This document shows, in pieces, positions 43,962 to 52,080 of a DNA stretch of 64,000 nt. Source of the DNA: Variovorax sp. JS1663 (GTDB lineage Bacteria; Pseudomonadota; Gammaproteobacteria; Burkholderiales; Burkholderiaceae_C). The stretch covers positions 20,420 through 84,419 of the forward strand of contig NZ_LYMK01000031.1 in the NCBI RefSeq assembly GCF_002157355.1, read 5' to 3'. Under the pieces are notes generated by a model, which saw only the letters and a list, made by a program, of their open reading frames with translations, made no database searches and had not been told where the DNA came from. Positions within the stretch are counted from its first letter, which is position 1, and the number at the start of each line of letters is the position of its first letter. A program made the translations under genes and the position numbers.

Positions 43962-44198
43962 TTGAGCGCTTACGATTGGTTCATCGGGAACTCCTACGCG
44001 GTCCCGAGCAATGTGCATCTGCTCTCGACAGCGTCCTTCCTCGATGGTCTCGAGAAGGCGGGTGTGATTCCTTCTGCGGCGGAGGTCCGAAGACGCATCC
44101 AACAGCAGCGTCCAGGGCTGCGCCCGCCTCACGAGGTGATCATCGATGTCGCCTCGTCGATCGCAGGCGCTGCGCAGATAACCGGAGATCCAGCATGA
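43962..44198 (+). pseudogene. Remnant of the gene upstream of the HEPN gene, cut by IS66
   Basis: The frame begins inside the IS66 end (TTG 43962) and runs DWFIGNSYAVPSNVHLLSTA to AAQITGDPA, 78 residues. Its 5' part was removed by the IS66 insertion. The stop overlaps the next ATG, so it was the first gene of a coupled pair. The family is not recognised. Confidence 0.55.
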
Positions 44199-44620
44199 AG
44201 ATAACGAAGTTAGAGGTTGCCGTCTGGCAACTAGATGCCGCGATCAAGTTGTTCCTCGAGGGTGACTACCTGTCATCGCTCACGCTGGCGGGAGCGGCAG
44301 AGGAAATACTTGGAAGTCTGTGCAAGAGGGCGGGAAAGCCGGTCGCGGTTGAACAAATTGCGGAGTTCCATTGGGACGACACTGACCAGGCACTAACAGA
44401 CAAGGAGCGAAAAACTGTCCTGCTGCGAGTTCTGAACCGTGGGCGGAACGAGGCCAAGCACGCCAATAATCCTGACGAAACGGATTTCACCGTCGAGCAG
44501 GTCTATCCCCTTCAGATGATCATGCGCGCGATGCCAATGGCCAGATCCCTCGACTCATCTCCCCTCCGAGAGGCAGAAATGGTCGCTTGGATCAAGGCGC
44601 ACCCAGAGGCAACGCAGTGA
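44195..44620 (+). CDS. HEPN-like protein
   Basis: This 141-residue all-helical protein has LEGDYLSSLTLAGAAEEILGSLC and, later, LNRGRNEAKHANN, where RNEAKH fits the R-x4-H motif of HEPN ribonucleases. HEPN proteins act in toxin-antitoxin and phage-defence systems. The partner gene upstream is truncated, so its control may be lost or supplied elsewhere. RNase activity is inferred from the motif only. Confidence 0.6.
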   Translation: MKITKLEVAVWQLDAAIKLFLEGDYLSSLTLAGAAEEILGSLCKRAGKPVAVEQIAEFHWDDTDQALTDKERKTVLLRVLNRGRNEAKHANNPDETDFTVEQVYPLQMIMRAMPMARSLDSSPLREAEMVAWIKAHPEATQ

Positions 44621-44789
44621 CGTACAAGGGCTTCCAAAGGGGCAGCTGATCGGCGCCAACGAAACGCAAGTGGTAGCTGGACACGATGGCTCTCGCGGGT
44701 CTTGATTCCGTCAGACGTGGCCGCCAACAAGGGACCGGAATTCTGCGGTTCGCGACACGGGTGCGAAAGCCAAGCGCCACAGCATGAGA

Positions 44790-45617
44790 TCACCCCGAAC
44801 TTGGTGCGCCAACTTCGCTCGCGACCTTGCCCTTCCTTTCCGCGGCCGATCGGCTCGCCATCCAGAGGTCCCACAGTTCCCAAGTGACGGGATCATCGTA
44901 GTGCAGTATCCAGGAGTTACGGGACAGCATCTGTTTAACGCTCATTCCCCTGGCCTTCATCTCGGCCTCGAACGCTTGGCGATTCTCATCAAACGCTTGG
45001 GCCGTGGCGCCAGCCGGATCGTGCGGCCCCTGGGGGCGTTGGCGCTTGCCGCGGCTCTTGGTGGCATTCTTGCTATCAATAAACGCGCCCATAAGAGCTC
45101 TAGTTGCATTCAGTGCTGCCGGACGCATCTTCTCGCTGATACGCTGCTGAAGCTCTAGAGTTACTGGCTCATCCAAATGCTCAATCAGAACCAGCTTTGC
45201 AGCAATGAGCGAGGCGATTAATTCATTGCAGCTGCGCACGCCATTCTCCATCTTTGGCAGCTGAGTCACCGGGATCGTTTGGAGCCTTGAGAGTGCCGCC
45301 TCGGCCCTGGCAAGTTCAAAACGGACACTGCTGTCCTTCCAATGGCCTTCGAGGAAGCCTGGCTTTTTGGGGTCATCCCATAGTGCGCGGACGTCGACAA
45401 ATGTTTGCCGGATGAAGGCGTATAGCTGCGCGATCTGCTCCCGGTCTTCCTCAGCGCTGCGATCGTGCTCCTTCTTCAGTTCTCTTTGGAACTGCCACTT
45501 GGCGACTAGAAAGGCGCCAACGATGGCGATGACAGACCCCACGGCCTGAGCCCAAGTGGCATAAGCAACACCTTTTGGGCTGGTGAGCCAGACCTGCAAG
45601 GCCTGCAAATCGTTCAT
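44790..45617 (-). CDS. Membrane-anchored helical protein of unknown function
   Basis: From MNDLQALQVWL this is about 275 residues. It has a transmembrane helix near residues 22-42 (AVGSVIAIVGAFLVAKWQF), then a charged coiled-coil region (KKEHDRSAEEDREQIAQLY) and a basic tail with SRGKRQRPQG. It has no recognised domain. The sequence after it is free of genes for about 170 bases on each side. Confidence 0.6.
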   Translation of the reverse strand: MNDLQALQVWLTSPKGVAYATWAQAVGSVIAIVGAFLVAKWQFQRELKKEHDRSAEEDREQIAQLYAFIRQTFVDVRALWDDPKKPGFLEGHWKDSSVRFELARAEAALSRLQTIPVTQLPKMENGVRSCNELIASLIAAKLVLIEHLDEPVTLELQQRISEKMRPAALNATRALMGAFIDSKNATKSRGKRQRPQGPHDPAGATAQAFDENRQAFEAEMKARGMSVKQMLSRNSWILHYDDPVTWELWDLWMASRSAAERKGKVASEVGAPSSG

Positions 45618-45798
45618 AAGAAGCACCTCCTACTCAAGCAAACGTATCGATGCTGGCGCTGATAAGTGGATTCGGGACATCTATGAGCCCTACCGAAACT
45701 CAAGATGGGGCGGCTGGACGCTCACGCTTCGGGTGCGGCATTGCGTATTGCCGCATCGCGCCATCGGGCTCGTCGTTGGCAGACCTCCGTGTCGGGGT

Positions 45799-47292
45799 TC
45801 ATTCCTTGGAATTGCTGGTCGATGCTACGTCGTTGACATAGATCCACTTCTTCTGCGCCGCGAACACCTGCGCGGGGAACTGCCGGGCACGAGCAACGCT
45901 CGTCGGGATCGCATGACTGTCCGAGTAGTAGGCGACAAGCGCTGCGGCGGTGTTGCCCCGATGCTTGTCGAGGTAGTGGCGCAGGATTACGCAGCCGTAG
46001 CGCATGTTCGTCTGCATGTGGAAGAGCAGTGCTGAATTGCTATCACCAAGCTTGCCAGTCCACGAGGGATTGACGCCCATGTAGCCGCGGCTTCCGGAAC
46101 CCTCCATCACAAAGTACTTGCGAAACGACGACTGCAACTCGATGACGGCCAAGACAAGGGAAGTGTCCAGGCCGGCCCGTCGGGCCTCATACCAGACTGT
46201 TTGGAGGAACTCAATCCGCGTGGGCGCGGGCCAATCAGGGATCGTTACATTCAGTCGCTCTGACTGTGTGCCAAGCCATCGCAGATATGCAAGCCGAGAG
46301 TCCACGTCCTTGAACTCAGGGACCGGGGGCGCCGGTAGTTCTGGTTGGACTTGTGGCGAGACAGGCGCCGCTGCGGTGGTGCCGGCGGGAGGAAGTGGCT
46401 GGATCTCGAGCTTCTGAAAAGCGGCCTGCGCCTGACTCTTCGCACCGCCCTCACAGGCGTTGTACTTACGTGTGCGTTGGATGTACTGCTCGTAGCGTGC
46501 CCCCCCAGCTTGCTCCAGAGTCCGCTTGCCCTTCGCTTGAGCTAGGTCAATGATCAGCGCGTTCACCCATTGTGTGGTTTGAGCCACATAGGTCGGGTCG
46601 TAGTTGCAGCGGGCGATCATCATCTCGTCGAACCACGGTCGCCTGCCCGACAGGGCAAATCCTTCGTCCATCGTCGGCCAGAATACTTGCGACGATGCGT
46701 GATCGATCATCTTGTCGATTAAGGCCTGAGGGACCTGCTCGCCACGAAGATACTCGGACACCGACTGCATAGCCTGGCGCTGCATCGCTGCGATCCGATC
46801 CGGAGACTCGTTGCTGTAGGTGGCGGCGCTGAAGTACGGACGATGCAGGCCAATGCCAAAGTGGCGGCCGCCAGCTTCGACGTTCATGGTCGAGCGTTCG
46901 ACGCCTGCGGCCCAGACCAGGAAGCATGAGCTGACGCAGGTTAAATTCTCAACCTTCGAACTCTCCACCTTCGAGTTGGTCAGGCGCATGGTGCTGGTTT
47001 GGAGCAAAGCGCGTCGCACAACGCCTGCAAGCTCCAGTGCTGCTTGGACACTGCCTCCCGGTGAATCCAGGAAAAGGATGTTGTAGTAGCCCGTGACCGG
47101 GCGTTTGGCCAAGACTGCGCCAAGGCGTTCGGCATCACCGGCACTGATTTCCCCCTCCATACGGATGACGCAACCGTACATCCGAGTAGGGTCGCTGCAA
47201 TCCGGCGCGAATGTTGCCGCTTGAACACCCATGCAGCAAGCGCCCAGCAGCCAGCAAGCCATTGCCAGCGCCTTGAAGATCCCGAATCTCAT
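45799..47292 (-). CDS. Exported ClpP-like protease domain fused to a lytic transglycosylase
   Basis: This 497-residue protein has a signal peptide (LACCMGVQA region). The first domain has LFLDSPGGSVQAALELAG and TCVSSCFLVWAAG then HFGIGLHRPYF, the Ser/His arrangement of ClpP/crotonase-fold serine proteases. A Pro/Gln-rich linker follows near residue 300. The second domain has TSLVLAVIELQSSF with the catalytic Glu, GSRGYMGVNPSWTG and ALVAYYSD, typical of SLT-type transglycosylases that cut peptidoglycan. The combination may process the cell wall and a protein together, for example at a conjugation channel. No transfer genes are nearby. It is complete. Confidence 0.8.
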   Translation of the reverse strand: MRFGIFKALAMACWLLGACCMGVQAATFAPDCSDPTRMYGCVIRMEGEISAGDAERLGAVLAKRPVTGYYNILFLDSPGGSVQAALELAGVVRRALLQTSTMRLTNSKVESSKVENLTCVSSCFLVWAAGVERSTMNVEAGGRHFGIGLHRPYFSAATYSNESPDRIAAMQRQAMQSVSEYLRGEQVPQALIDKMIDHASSQVFWPTMDEGFALSGRRPWFDEMMIARCNYDPTYVAQTTQWVNALIIDLAQAKGKRTLEQAGGARYEQYIQRTRKYNACEGGAKSQAQAAFQKLEIQPLPPAGTTAAAPVSPQVQPELPAPPVPEFKDVDSRLAYLRWLGTQSERLNVTIPDWPAPTRIEFLQTVWYEARRAGLDTSLVLAVIELQSSFRKYFVMEGSGSRGYMGVNPSWTGKLGDSNSALLFHMQTNMRYGCVILRHYLDKHRGNTAAALVAYYSDSHAIPTSVARARQFPAQVFAAQKKWIYVNDVASTSNSKE

Positions 47293-47358
47293 GAGTCCCT
47301 CCGAAGACGCGATGCTATCGGACCTCTGATTGTCCCAGGACGGCGCAAAGGGGCCTAC

Positions 47359-47862
47359 CTATGGCGCGGCCGAAGAATCGAAGAGTTGCCTTACGCCGGT
47401 TACTGCGGCTTTGACGGGGGCGACCGTGATGGCGATGTGCTCGAAGACGCGCGGAGGATTCAGATCTCCGGCGTAGTTGGACCACGCAATGTGCCGAAAC
47501 TCAAGCGCTTCCTTCAAGCACTTCGCGCCGGCGGCGTCAAGGAGTGGCTCCCGATCATCCGTTGCCGTGCTCGCAAGATGAATGAGGTCCTGGTGCCAGC
47601 TCTCGCTCACCGGAAGCTTGCCGGCGGTCTGCTCGACCGCCTGAGTGAGCAGACTCTCAATCTGGGTGGAGATGCACTGGATGTGCTGCGTGATGCCGGC
47701 CGCGTGGAAGGAGGTGTCATAGATCGCTGGGTGCTGCGACTTCAGGCCCTGTTGACGCGCATCGGCTTCCAGCATGACTCCCAGAGCCCGTTCGAGTTCG
47801 ACGGCCTTCGAAAGCAGGAGAGTTTCCAGGACGTGATCACCCACGGGCGCATGTTCCTTCAT
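47359..47862 (-). CDS. Helical HepT-like protein with degenerate catalytic site
   Basis: This 167-residue protein starts MKEHAPVGDHVLETLLL. A C-terminal helix carries EFRHIAWSNYAGDLNP. Aligned to HepT-type HEPN toxins (R-x4-H-x-Y), the histidine position is Ser while Arg and Tyr remain. It lies just downstream of the PIN-type gene. The HEPN assignment is tentative. Confidence 0.45.
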   Translation of the reverse strand: MKEHAPVGDHVLETLLLSKAVELERALGVMLEADARQQGLKSQHPAIYDTSFHAAGITQHIQCISTQIESLLTQAVEQTAGKLPVSESWHQDLIHLASTATDDREPLLDAAGAKCLKEALEFRHIAWSNYAGDLNPPRVFEHIAITVAPVKAAVTGVRQLFDSSAAP

Positions 47863-47917
47863 CAGAGACCACCTCGCGAGGTGGCAAGCAGGCTGGGTTC
47901 ATTGCGAGGGATCGGCC

Positions 47918-48511
47918 TCACCCATTCGGGGCGATGCGCTCCGGCCAATCTTCGTCGGCCACTGCCTCGTCTCCGGAGAAGCGCAGATGCCTCTGCAGAA
48001 TCTCGTTGCCTCGCAGATCAACCGCGCGATCGAGGATCGCTTGCGCATCGGCGAGCTTTCCATGGCGCTGAAGGCCGAAGAGGAACTCTGAAGTCGAGGT
48101 CACCGCAACGTCATCGGGCAGGCGAACGAGGAAGTTTTGCTTGCGCACCATGCTGTCCTCGAAGACGAGGATGGCGCCAAAGTCGGCGTTCTCGAGCTCG
48201 CGCGCGAGAACCTCGGCAGCGGCCTGCTCCCCGCGATCCTTCGTCTTGGTCAAAGGGTTCACGCCACGCAGCACCTCGAACTCCTCGAACACTTCAGTGC
48301 TCGCGACTCGCACACGATGAGGCTCGTTGGCCCGGATCCATTCGGCCACCTCCCGCGCGCCCGGCTTGTCCAGATCGCGAATGACTTCGAACCGGACCAT
48401 GTCGGGAATGATCACCGGCAGGCCGGGGAGGAGTAGGGCGTTGAGCGCGGCGCCGGCAGCCAGTGTGATCAGGGGGCCGGAATCCGTGACGATGAGAGCG
48501 AGGGACTTCAT
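47918..48511 (-). CDS. PIN-domain-like toxin
   Basis: This 197-residue protein starts MKSLALIVTDSGPLITLA, the first acidic residue of a PIN nuclease. Later acidic residues lie in RFEVIRDL, DRGEQAAAEVLA and LVFEDSMVRK. PIN toxins cut RNA using divalent metals. It overlaps the Phd-like antitoxin gene by four bases. The C-terminal 50 residues extend beyond usual PIN toxins. Confidence 0.75.
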   Translation of the reverse strand: MKSLALIVTDSGPLITLAAGAALNALLLPGLPVIIPDMVRFEVIRDLDKPGAREVAEWIRANEPHRVRVASTEVFEEFEVLRGVNPLTKTKDRGEQAAAEVLARELENADFGAILVFEDSMVRKQNFLVRLPDDVAVTSTSEFLFGLQRHGKLADAQAILDRAVDLRGNEILQRHLRFSGDEAVADEDWPERIAPNG

Positions 48512-48870
48512 TTGCCGCCGCTCAACGCCTGCTCGAAAAGAGCGTCCTGCTCGGGTCGGCGCTTCGGGGAGACGCGCGGCAAGGGCAAGCCGCGCTTGCC
48601 CAGCTCGACCAGGACCTCGCCATAGGCCAGGCCTGTCGAGCGCGCGAGCTCCGCCCAGGTCACGGTCCCTTTCGCATACAGGCCCAAGATCAGCTCGAGT
48701 TGAAGCCGGTTCTGCGACTCGGCGCCGGCGCTGGGCCCGGCGGCCGTGAGAACGCCCACGGCACGGCCGTTGCGCGTGATGGTTACCGCACCCTCACCAG
48801 GCAGCGATGCCAGCAGCTCGCCGAGCCTGGTCTTGGCGTCCGAGGCGGTGATTTCGCGAAGGGCTTTCAT
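48508..48870 (-). CDS. Phd/YefM-like antitoxin
   Basis: This 120-residue protein starts MKALREITASDAKTRLGELLASL, followed by VTITRNGRAVGVL, the DNA-binding fold of Phd antitoxins. A second region with TVTWAELARSTGLAYGEVLVE looks like an added helix-turn-helix or toxin-binding part. It is the first gene of the pair and is preceded by a perfect palindrome, so it is likely autoregulated. Confidence 0.82.
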   Translation of the reverse strand: MKALREITASDAKTRLGELLASLPGEGAVTITRNGRAVGVLTAAGPSAGAESQNRLQLELILGLYAKGTVTWAELARSTGLAYGEVLVELGKRGLPLPRVSPKRRPEQDALFEQALSGGK

Positions 48871-48888
48871 GGCGCGATGGTAGGCGGA

Positions 48889-48914
48889 TTGATCAAGTTG
48901 GGCAACTTGATCAA
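48889..48914. promoter_or_regulatory. Operator of the phd-PIN pair
   Basis: TTGATCAAGTT and AACTTGATCAA form a perfect 11-bp inverted repeat with a 4-base centre, 19 bases upstream of the antitoxin ATG. Position and symmetry fit binding by an antitoxin or antitoxin-toxin complex. Confidence 0.75.
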
Positions 48915-48999
48915 ATCAGTCGATCCGGGCGGGGTTGGTGGCCTCCGTTCCAAGCTGCCATGGGACTACACGAGCCCTGCGCTGTTGATCCGTATGGGC

Positions 49000-50091
49000 T
49001 CATTTGAGCGACCTTCTGGCGCGCGCTCCCTGCGGCTTTTCCTCGCCGATTCCCTTGGTCTCCAACTGACGAAGCGCGGCCGCCGCGGCGGCATGGCTCT
49101 CTCGCAGCTGCGTGATCTCGCGATCGGACTGTTCCGCCTGGCGCTGCAGCTGGGAGGCGAGATCGGCAACGCGCTGCTCGGCGGCGGCTTCCCGCTCGCG
49201 CCGGGCCGCCAATTGGACCTCGGCCTCCAGCAGCTGGCGCGCCCAGGACGCCGCGTCGGTTCGGCGGGCCGATTGCTCCTCGTGCAGGCGTTGCTGCGCC
49301 GTGGCCATGGCGGTGCGGGATGCTTCCGATTCGGCGGCGCGCGCCTTTTGTTCCTTGGCGAGCTCCGCGTTCGCCTGGCGCGTGGCCATTCGCTCGCGAT
49401 CGATTTCCGAGAGCAGGCGTCGCTCCTGGGCCAGGTGCCGCTCTTCGGCGTCAGCTGCGGAGCGCTGCTTGGCTTCCAGGTCCGTTGCCGCCTTCTCGCG
49501 CAGATCCTCCTTGCTCTTCAGCGTTACTTCGAGGGCCTTGCGAAGCCGGCGTACCTCGGCCTCCGAGTCGCCAAGGAGGCGAGCCGCTTCCTGGTGCCGG
49601 GCGTGCATCTGCGCTTCCATGGCGGCCACGGCCTGGCGCGATGAGGCGAGGGCTTCATCGAGGGCGACACGGGCCTGTTCGAAGGCGCGCTCGCGCTGCA
49701 GTAGATCGGCTTCCTTCTGGGCGATGGCGGCGCGCTCGAGCTCGAGCTGGCGCCGCACCGCCTCGGACTTCTGGATCTGCACCTGGTCAGCTTCGCGACG
49801 GGCGGCCTCCCACAGCTGCATGAGGACCAACGGGACTTTTTCCGCCTCGTCCGGTTCGCGTGGGCGACCCATCAGGCGTGCCGGCAAGCGCTCGAACCAG
49901 ACGTCGAGCATGGGGCTCACGGTGTTGGGTGAGCCACCGCCCAGGTGCTGGCGCACCCGCTCGATGGTGGGCTTCACACCTTGGGCCACCAGGGCATCGG
50001 CGGCGGCCAGGACGTCCTCGAGCTGCACGCCGCGGGGGCCGCGCCGAGCGGCGGGCCGAGTCGCAACGACGGTCGAACTTTCATTTGGCAT
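49000..50091 (-). CDS. kfrA: KfrA-like DNA-binding coiled-coil protein
   Basis: This is a 363-residue protein. The N-terminal domain (RGVQLEDVLAAADALVAQG and IERVRQHLGGGSPNTVSPM) matches plasmid KfrA-type DNA-binding proteins. The remaining 250 residues are a long Arg/Glu/Ala/Gln coiled coil. KfrA proteins bind their own promoter and form filaments that help plasmid stability. It is divergent from the recombinase, with a dyad in the gap. Confidence 0.85.
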   Translation of the reverse strand: MPNESSTVVATRPAARRGPRGVQLEDVLAAADALVAQGVKPTIERVRQHLGGGSPNTVSPMLDVWFERLPARLMGRPREPDEAEKVPLVLMQLWEAARREADQVQIQKSEAVRRQLELERAAIAQKEADLLQRERAFEQARVALDEALASSRQAVAAMEAQMHARHQEAARLLGDSEAEVRRLRKALEVTLKSKEDLREKAATDLEAKQRSAADAEERHLAQERRLLSEIDRERMATRQANAELAKEQKARAAESEASRTAMATAQQRLHEEQSARRTDAASWARQLLEAEVQLAARREREAAAEQRVADLASQLQRQAEQSDREITQLRESHAAAAAALRQLETKGIGEEKPQGARARRSLK

Positions 50092-50150
50092 GGGGCTGGC
50101 TTTCGGGCTATATTAGGCTGGATAAAGGAGGGTTACCCGGCCTTATCAAT

Positions 50151-50170
50151 TGGTATGAAATAGTATACCA
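50151..50170. promoter_or_regulatory. Dyad in the kfrA/recombinase divergent region
   Basis: TGGTAT and ATACCA are inverted with an 8-base spacer, in an AT-rich patch 23-42 bp before the recombinase start and 60 bp before kfrA. It could be a KfrA operator. The local AT richness also suits promoters. Confidence 0.5.
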
Positions 50171-50192
50171 TACACATAACGTAAGAGAACAA

Positions 50193-51377
50193 ATGAAAAT
50201 AGCGCCGCCGCCACCCCCCGCGCCCGTCCCGCTCAGCGCCGGCCATGCGCTGCTGGACCCGGGCGCGCTGTCCCGCCTGACCGAGAAAGCTGTGCGCGAG
50301 GTGACGCGTCAGGGCCAGTCGGCCAACACGCAGGCCTCCTACGCCGGCGCCATGCGCTACTGGGCCGCTTGGTATGGCGCGCGTTACGGCCAGGCCTTGC
50401 ACCTGCCGGTCCCGATTCCGGTGGTCGTCCAGTTCATCGTCGACCATGCGCAGCGCCGGGCGGAGGACGGGGTGGAGGCCGGGCCGGTGAAGACGACCAG
50501 GAAGCGCGTCCACCGCGCAGCGGGCGGCCCGGCGGCGCCGCAGCAGGAGCTCGTCCACGACCTGCCCCCCGTCATCGATCAGCAGCTGGTGGCCCAACGC
50601 TACAAGGGCAAACTCGGCCCCCTGGCGCTGAACACGCTCGTGCATCGCATCGCCGTACTGTCCAAGGCGCACCAGGTGGTGCCCGACATGGACAACCCTT
50701 GCAACCATCCGGGCGTGCGCGATCTGCTCAAGAACGTGCGCCGCGGCTATGCCGATCGGGGGGTGCGCGCGCACAAGCAGTCCGCACTCACGAGGGAACC
50801 TCTCGAGGCGGTGCTGGCGACCTGCGACGAGTCGCCCCGCGGCAAGCGCGACCGCGCCCTGCTCCTGTTCGCCTGGGCCAGCGGCGGGCGCCGCCGCTCC
50901 GAGGTCACCACCGCCACCATGGAGAACCTGCACAACCACGGCGCGCGCGGCTTCGTCTACGTGCTCGGGCGGTCCAAGGCGAACCAGGAGGCCAAGGACG
51001 ACGAGTCCAACCACAAGCCGGTCTCCGGCAAGGCGGCGCAGGCCCTGCGGGAGTGGCTCGCGCTCAGCGGCATCTCCGAAGGTCCGATCTTCCGGCGCCT
51101 GCGCAAGGGCGGCAAGGTGACCGCGGACGCGCTCGATCCCGAGGCTGTGCGCAAGATCGTCCAGCGGCGCTGCGCGCTCGCGGGGCTGCCGGGGCAGTTT
51201 TCTGCGCACTCGCTGCGCTCGGGCTTCGTCACCGAGGCCGGCAGCCAGGATATCCCCGCCATCAAGGCGATGCTCCTGACCGGCCACAAGAAGGCGGAGA
51301 CCTTCATGGGCTACTACCGAGCTGGAAACGTGCTCAAGAACGAGGCCGGCCGCCTTCTGGACGATGAGGACGATTGA
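50193..51377 (+). CDS. Tyrosine-type site-specific recombinase
   Basis: This 394-residue integrase-fold protein has a Pro-rich N-terminus, a core-binding domain (TQASYAGAMRYWAAW) and a catalytic domain with the first Arg in ASGGRRRSEV, the HSLRSG block (His-x-x-Arg), TGHKKAETFMGYY with the late His and the nucleophile Tyr. Such enzymes resolve plasmid multimers or insert elements. A proline stretch after the ATG and a 50-residue charged insert near KRVHRAAG are unusual. Confidence 0.9.
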   Translation: MKIAPPPPPAPVPLSAGHALLDPGALSRLTEKAVREVTRQGQSANTQASYAGAMRYWAAWYGARYGQALHLPVPIPVVVQFIVDHAQRRAEDGVEAGPVKTTRKRVHRAAGGPAAPQQELVHDLPPVIDQQLVAQRYKGKLGPLALNTLVHRIAVLSKAHQVVPDMDNPCNHPGVRDLLKNVRRGYADRGVRAHKQSALTREPLEAVLATCDESPRGKRDRALLLFAWASGGRRRSEVTTATMENLHNHGARGFVYVLGRSKANQEAKDDESNHKPVSGKAAQALREWLALSGISEGPIFRRLRKGGKVTADALDPEAVRKIVQRRCALAGLPGQFSAHSLRSGFVTEAGSQDIPAIKAMLLTGHKKAETFMGYYRAGNVLKNEAGRLLDDEDD

Positions 51378-51381
51378 CGCA

Positions 51382-51870
51382 ATGGCCGGCGCCGCGGCGA
51401 GGCGCGCTCGCGCGACGGAGTTCGCATGGGGCGCCATCCAGGGGCAAATCGTGTTGCCGGATGAGGTGGCCGGCGCCGCGCGGGAGGCAGGTGCCCTCGC
51501 CTATGCGCAAGCCGAGGCCGAGGAGTTCTGCGCCGAGAGTGTGGTCTGGCTGCCGGACGCCGCCTGGATGCGGCTGTGCGAGCCGCTGTTTCCCGCCGGC
51601 GCGCTGCTCGAGCTCGGCTTCGTTCGGACGCCAGGCCAGCGCTCGCGTGTGTACAGCACCCACGGAACGGATGCGCATGAGGACGACGAAGGGTCCGTCT
51701 TCGTGCTCGTGCTGGCCAACGATGGCCTGACCTTCAAACAGGGCCGGCAGTCCCATCGAACCGCGCCCGGCCAGTGGTTCGTGTTCAACGACCGCCAGAC
51801 GCACCTGGTCAAGGAGACGGCCAGGTCGTCCTCGTACGTTTTCTGGCACGTTCCGCTCTCACGGATGTAG
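51382..51870 (+). CDS. Unknown protein, source of a duplicated segment
   Basis: This is 162 residues from MAGAAARRA; an ATG at 51364, overlapping the recombinase, gives 168. It contains AWGAIQGQIVLPDEVAGAA and FVLVLANDGLTFKQGRQSHR, then QWFVFNDRQTHLV, ending VFWHVPLSRM. The family is not recognised. Its 3' half recurs as a degraded copy at 56975-57105. Confidence 0.6.
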   Translation: MAGAAARRARATEFAWGAIQGQIVLPDEVAGAAREAGALAYAQAEAEEFCAESVVWLPDAAWMRLCEPLFPAGALLELGFVRTPGQRSRVYSTHGTDAHEDDEGSVFVLVLANDGLTFKQGRQSHRTAPGQWFVFNDRQTHLVKETARSSSYVFWHVPLSRM

Positions 51871-51956
51871 CGCAGGAGGGAAGGCGCCCAGCCGCCCAGT
51901 AGCATGTCGTTTTCTTTCGCCGCGGGGCGCCGCGGCGCTGACCGGAGGGGGCTCAA

Positions 51957-52034
51957 ATGAGCAATCGGCGGTTGGCAATCGTCGAGGTATCGCCCGAGTT
52001 TCCAGAGTGCATGAAACTCGCGTTCCCGCAGTAG
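51957..52034 (+). pseudogene. Truncated copy of the 57168 gene start
   Basis: MSNRRLAIVEVSPEF is followed by unrelated PECMKLAFPQ and a stop. The first 14 residues differ by one from the start at 57168 (MSNRLLAIVEVSPE). Only the front end was copied or kept. Confidence 0.75.
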
Positions 52035-52080
52035 ACGACGTTAGGCACGGGGGAGTACCGTTCTATTTTCATGAGGGATA

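Larger units (their letters stand above)
41424..43973 (-). mobile_element. IS66-family insertion sequence, complete genes
   Basis: The 2550-bp element has ends GTAAGC and, inverted, GTAAGCGC, and carries tnpA, tnpB and tnpC on the minus strand. The 8-bp flanks (GAAGCGGC and GATTGGTT) differ, so the expected target duplication is absent and adjacent DNA has probably been deleted. Confidence 0.85.
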
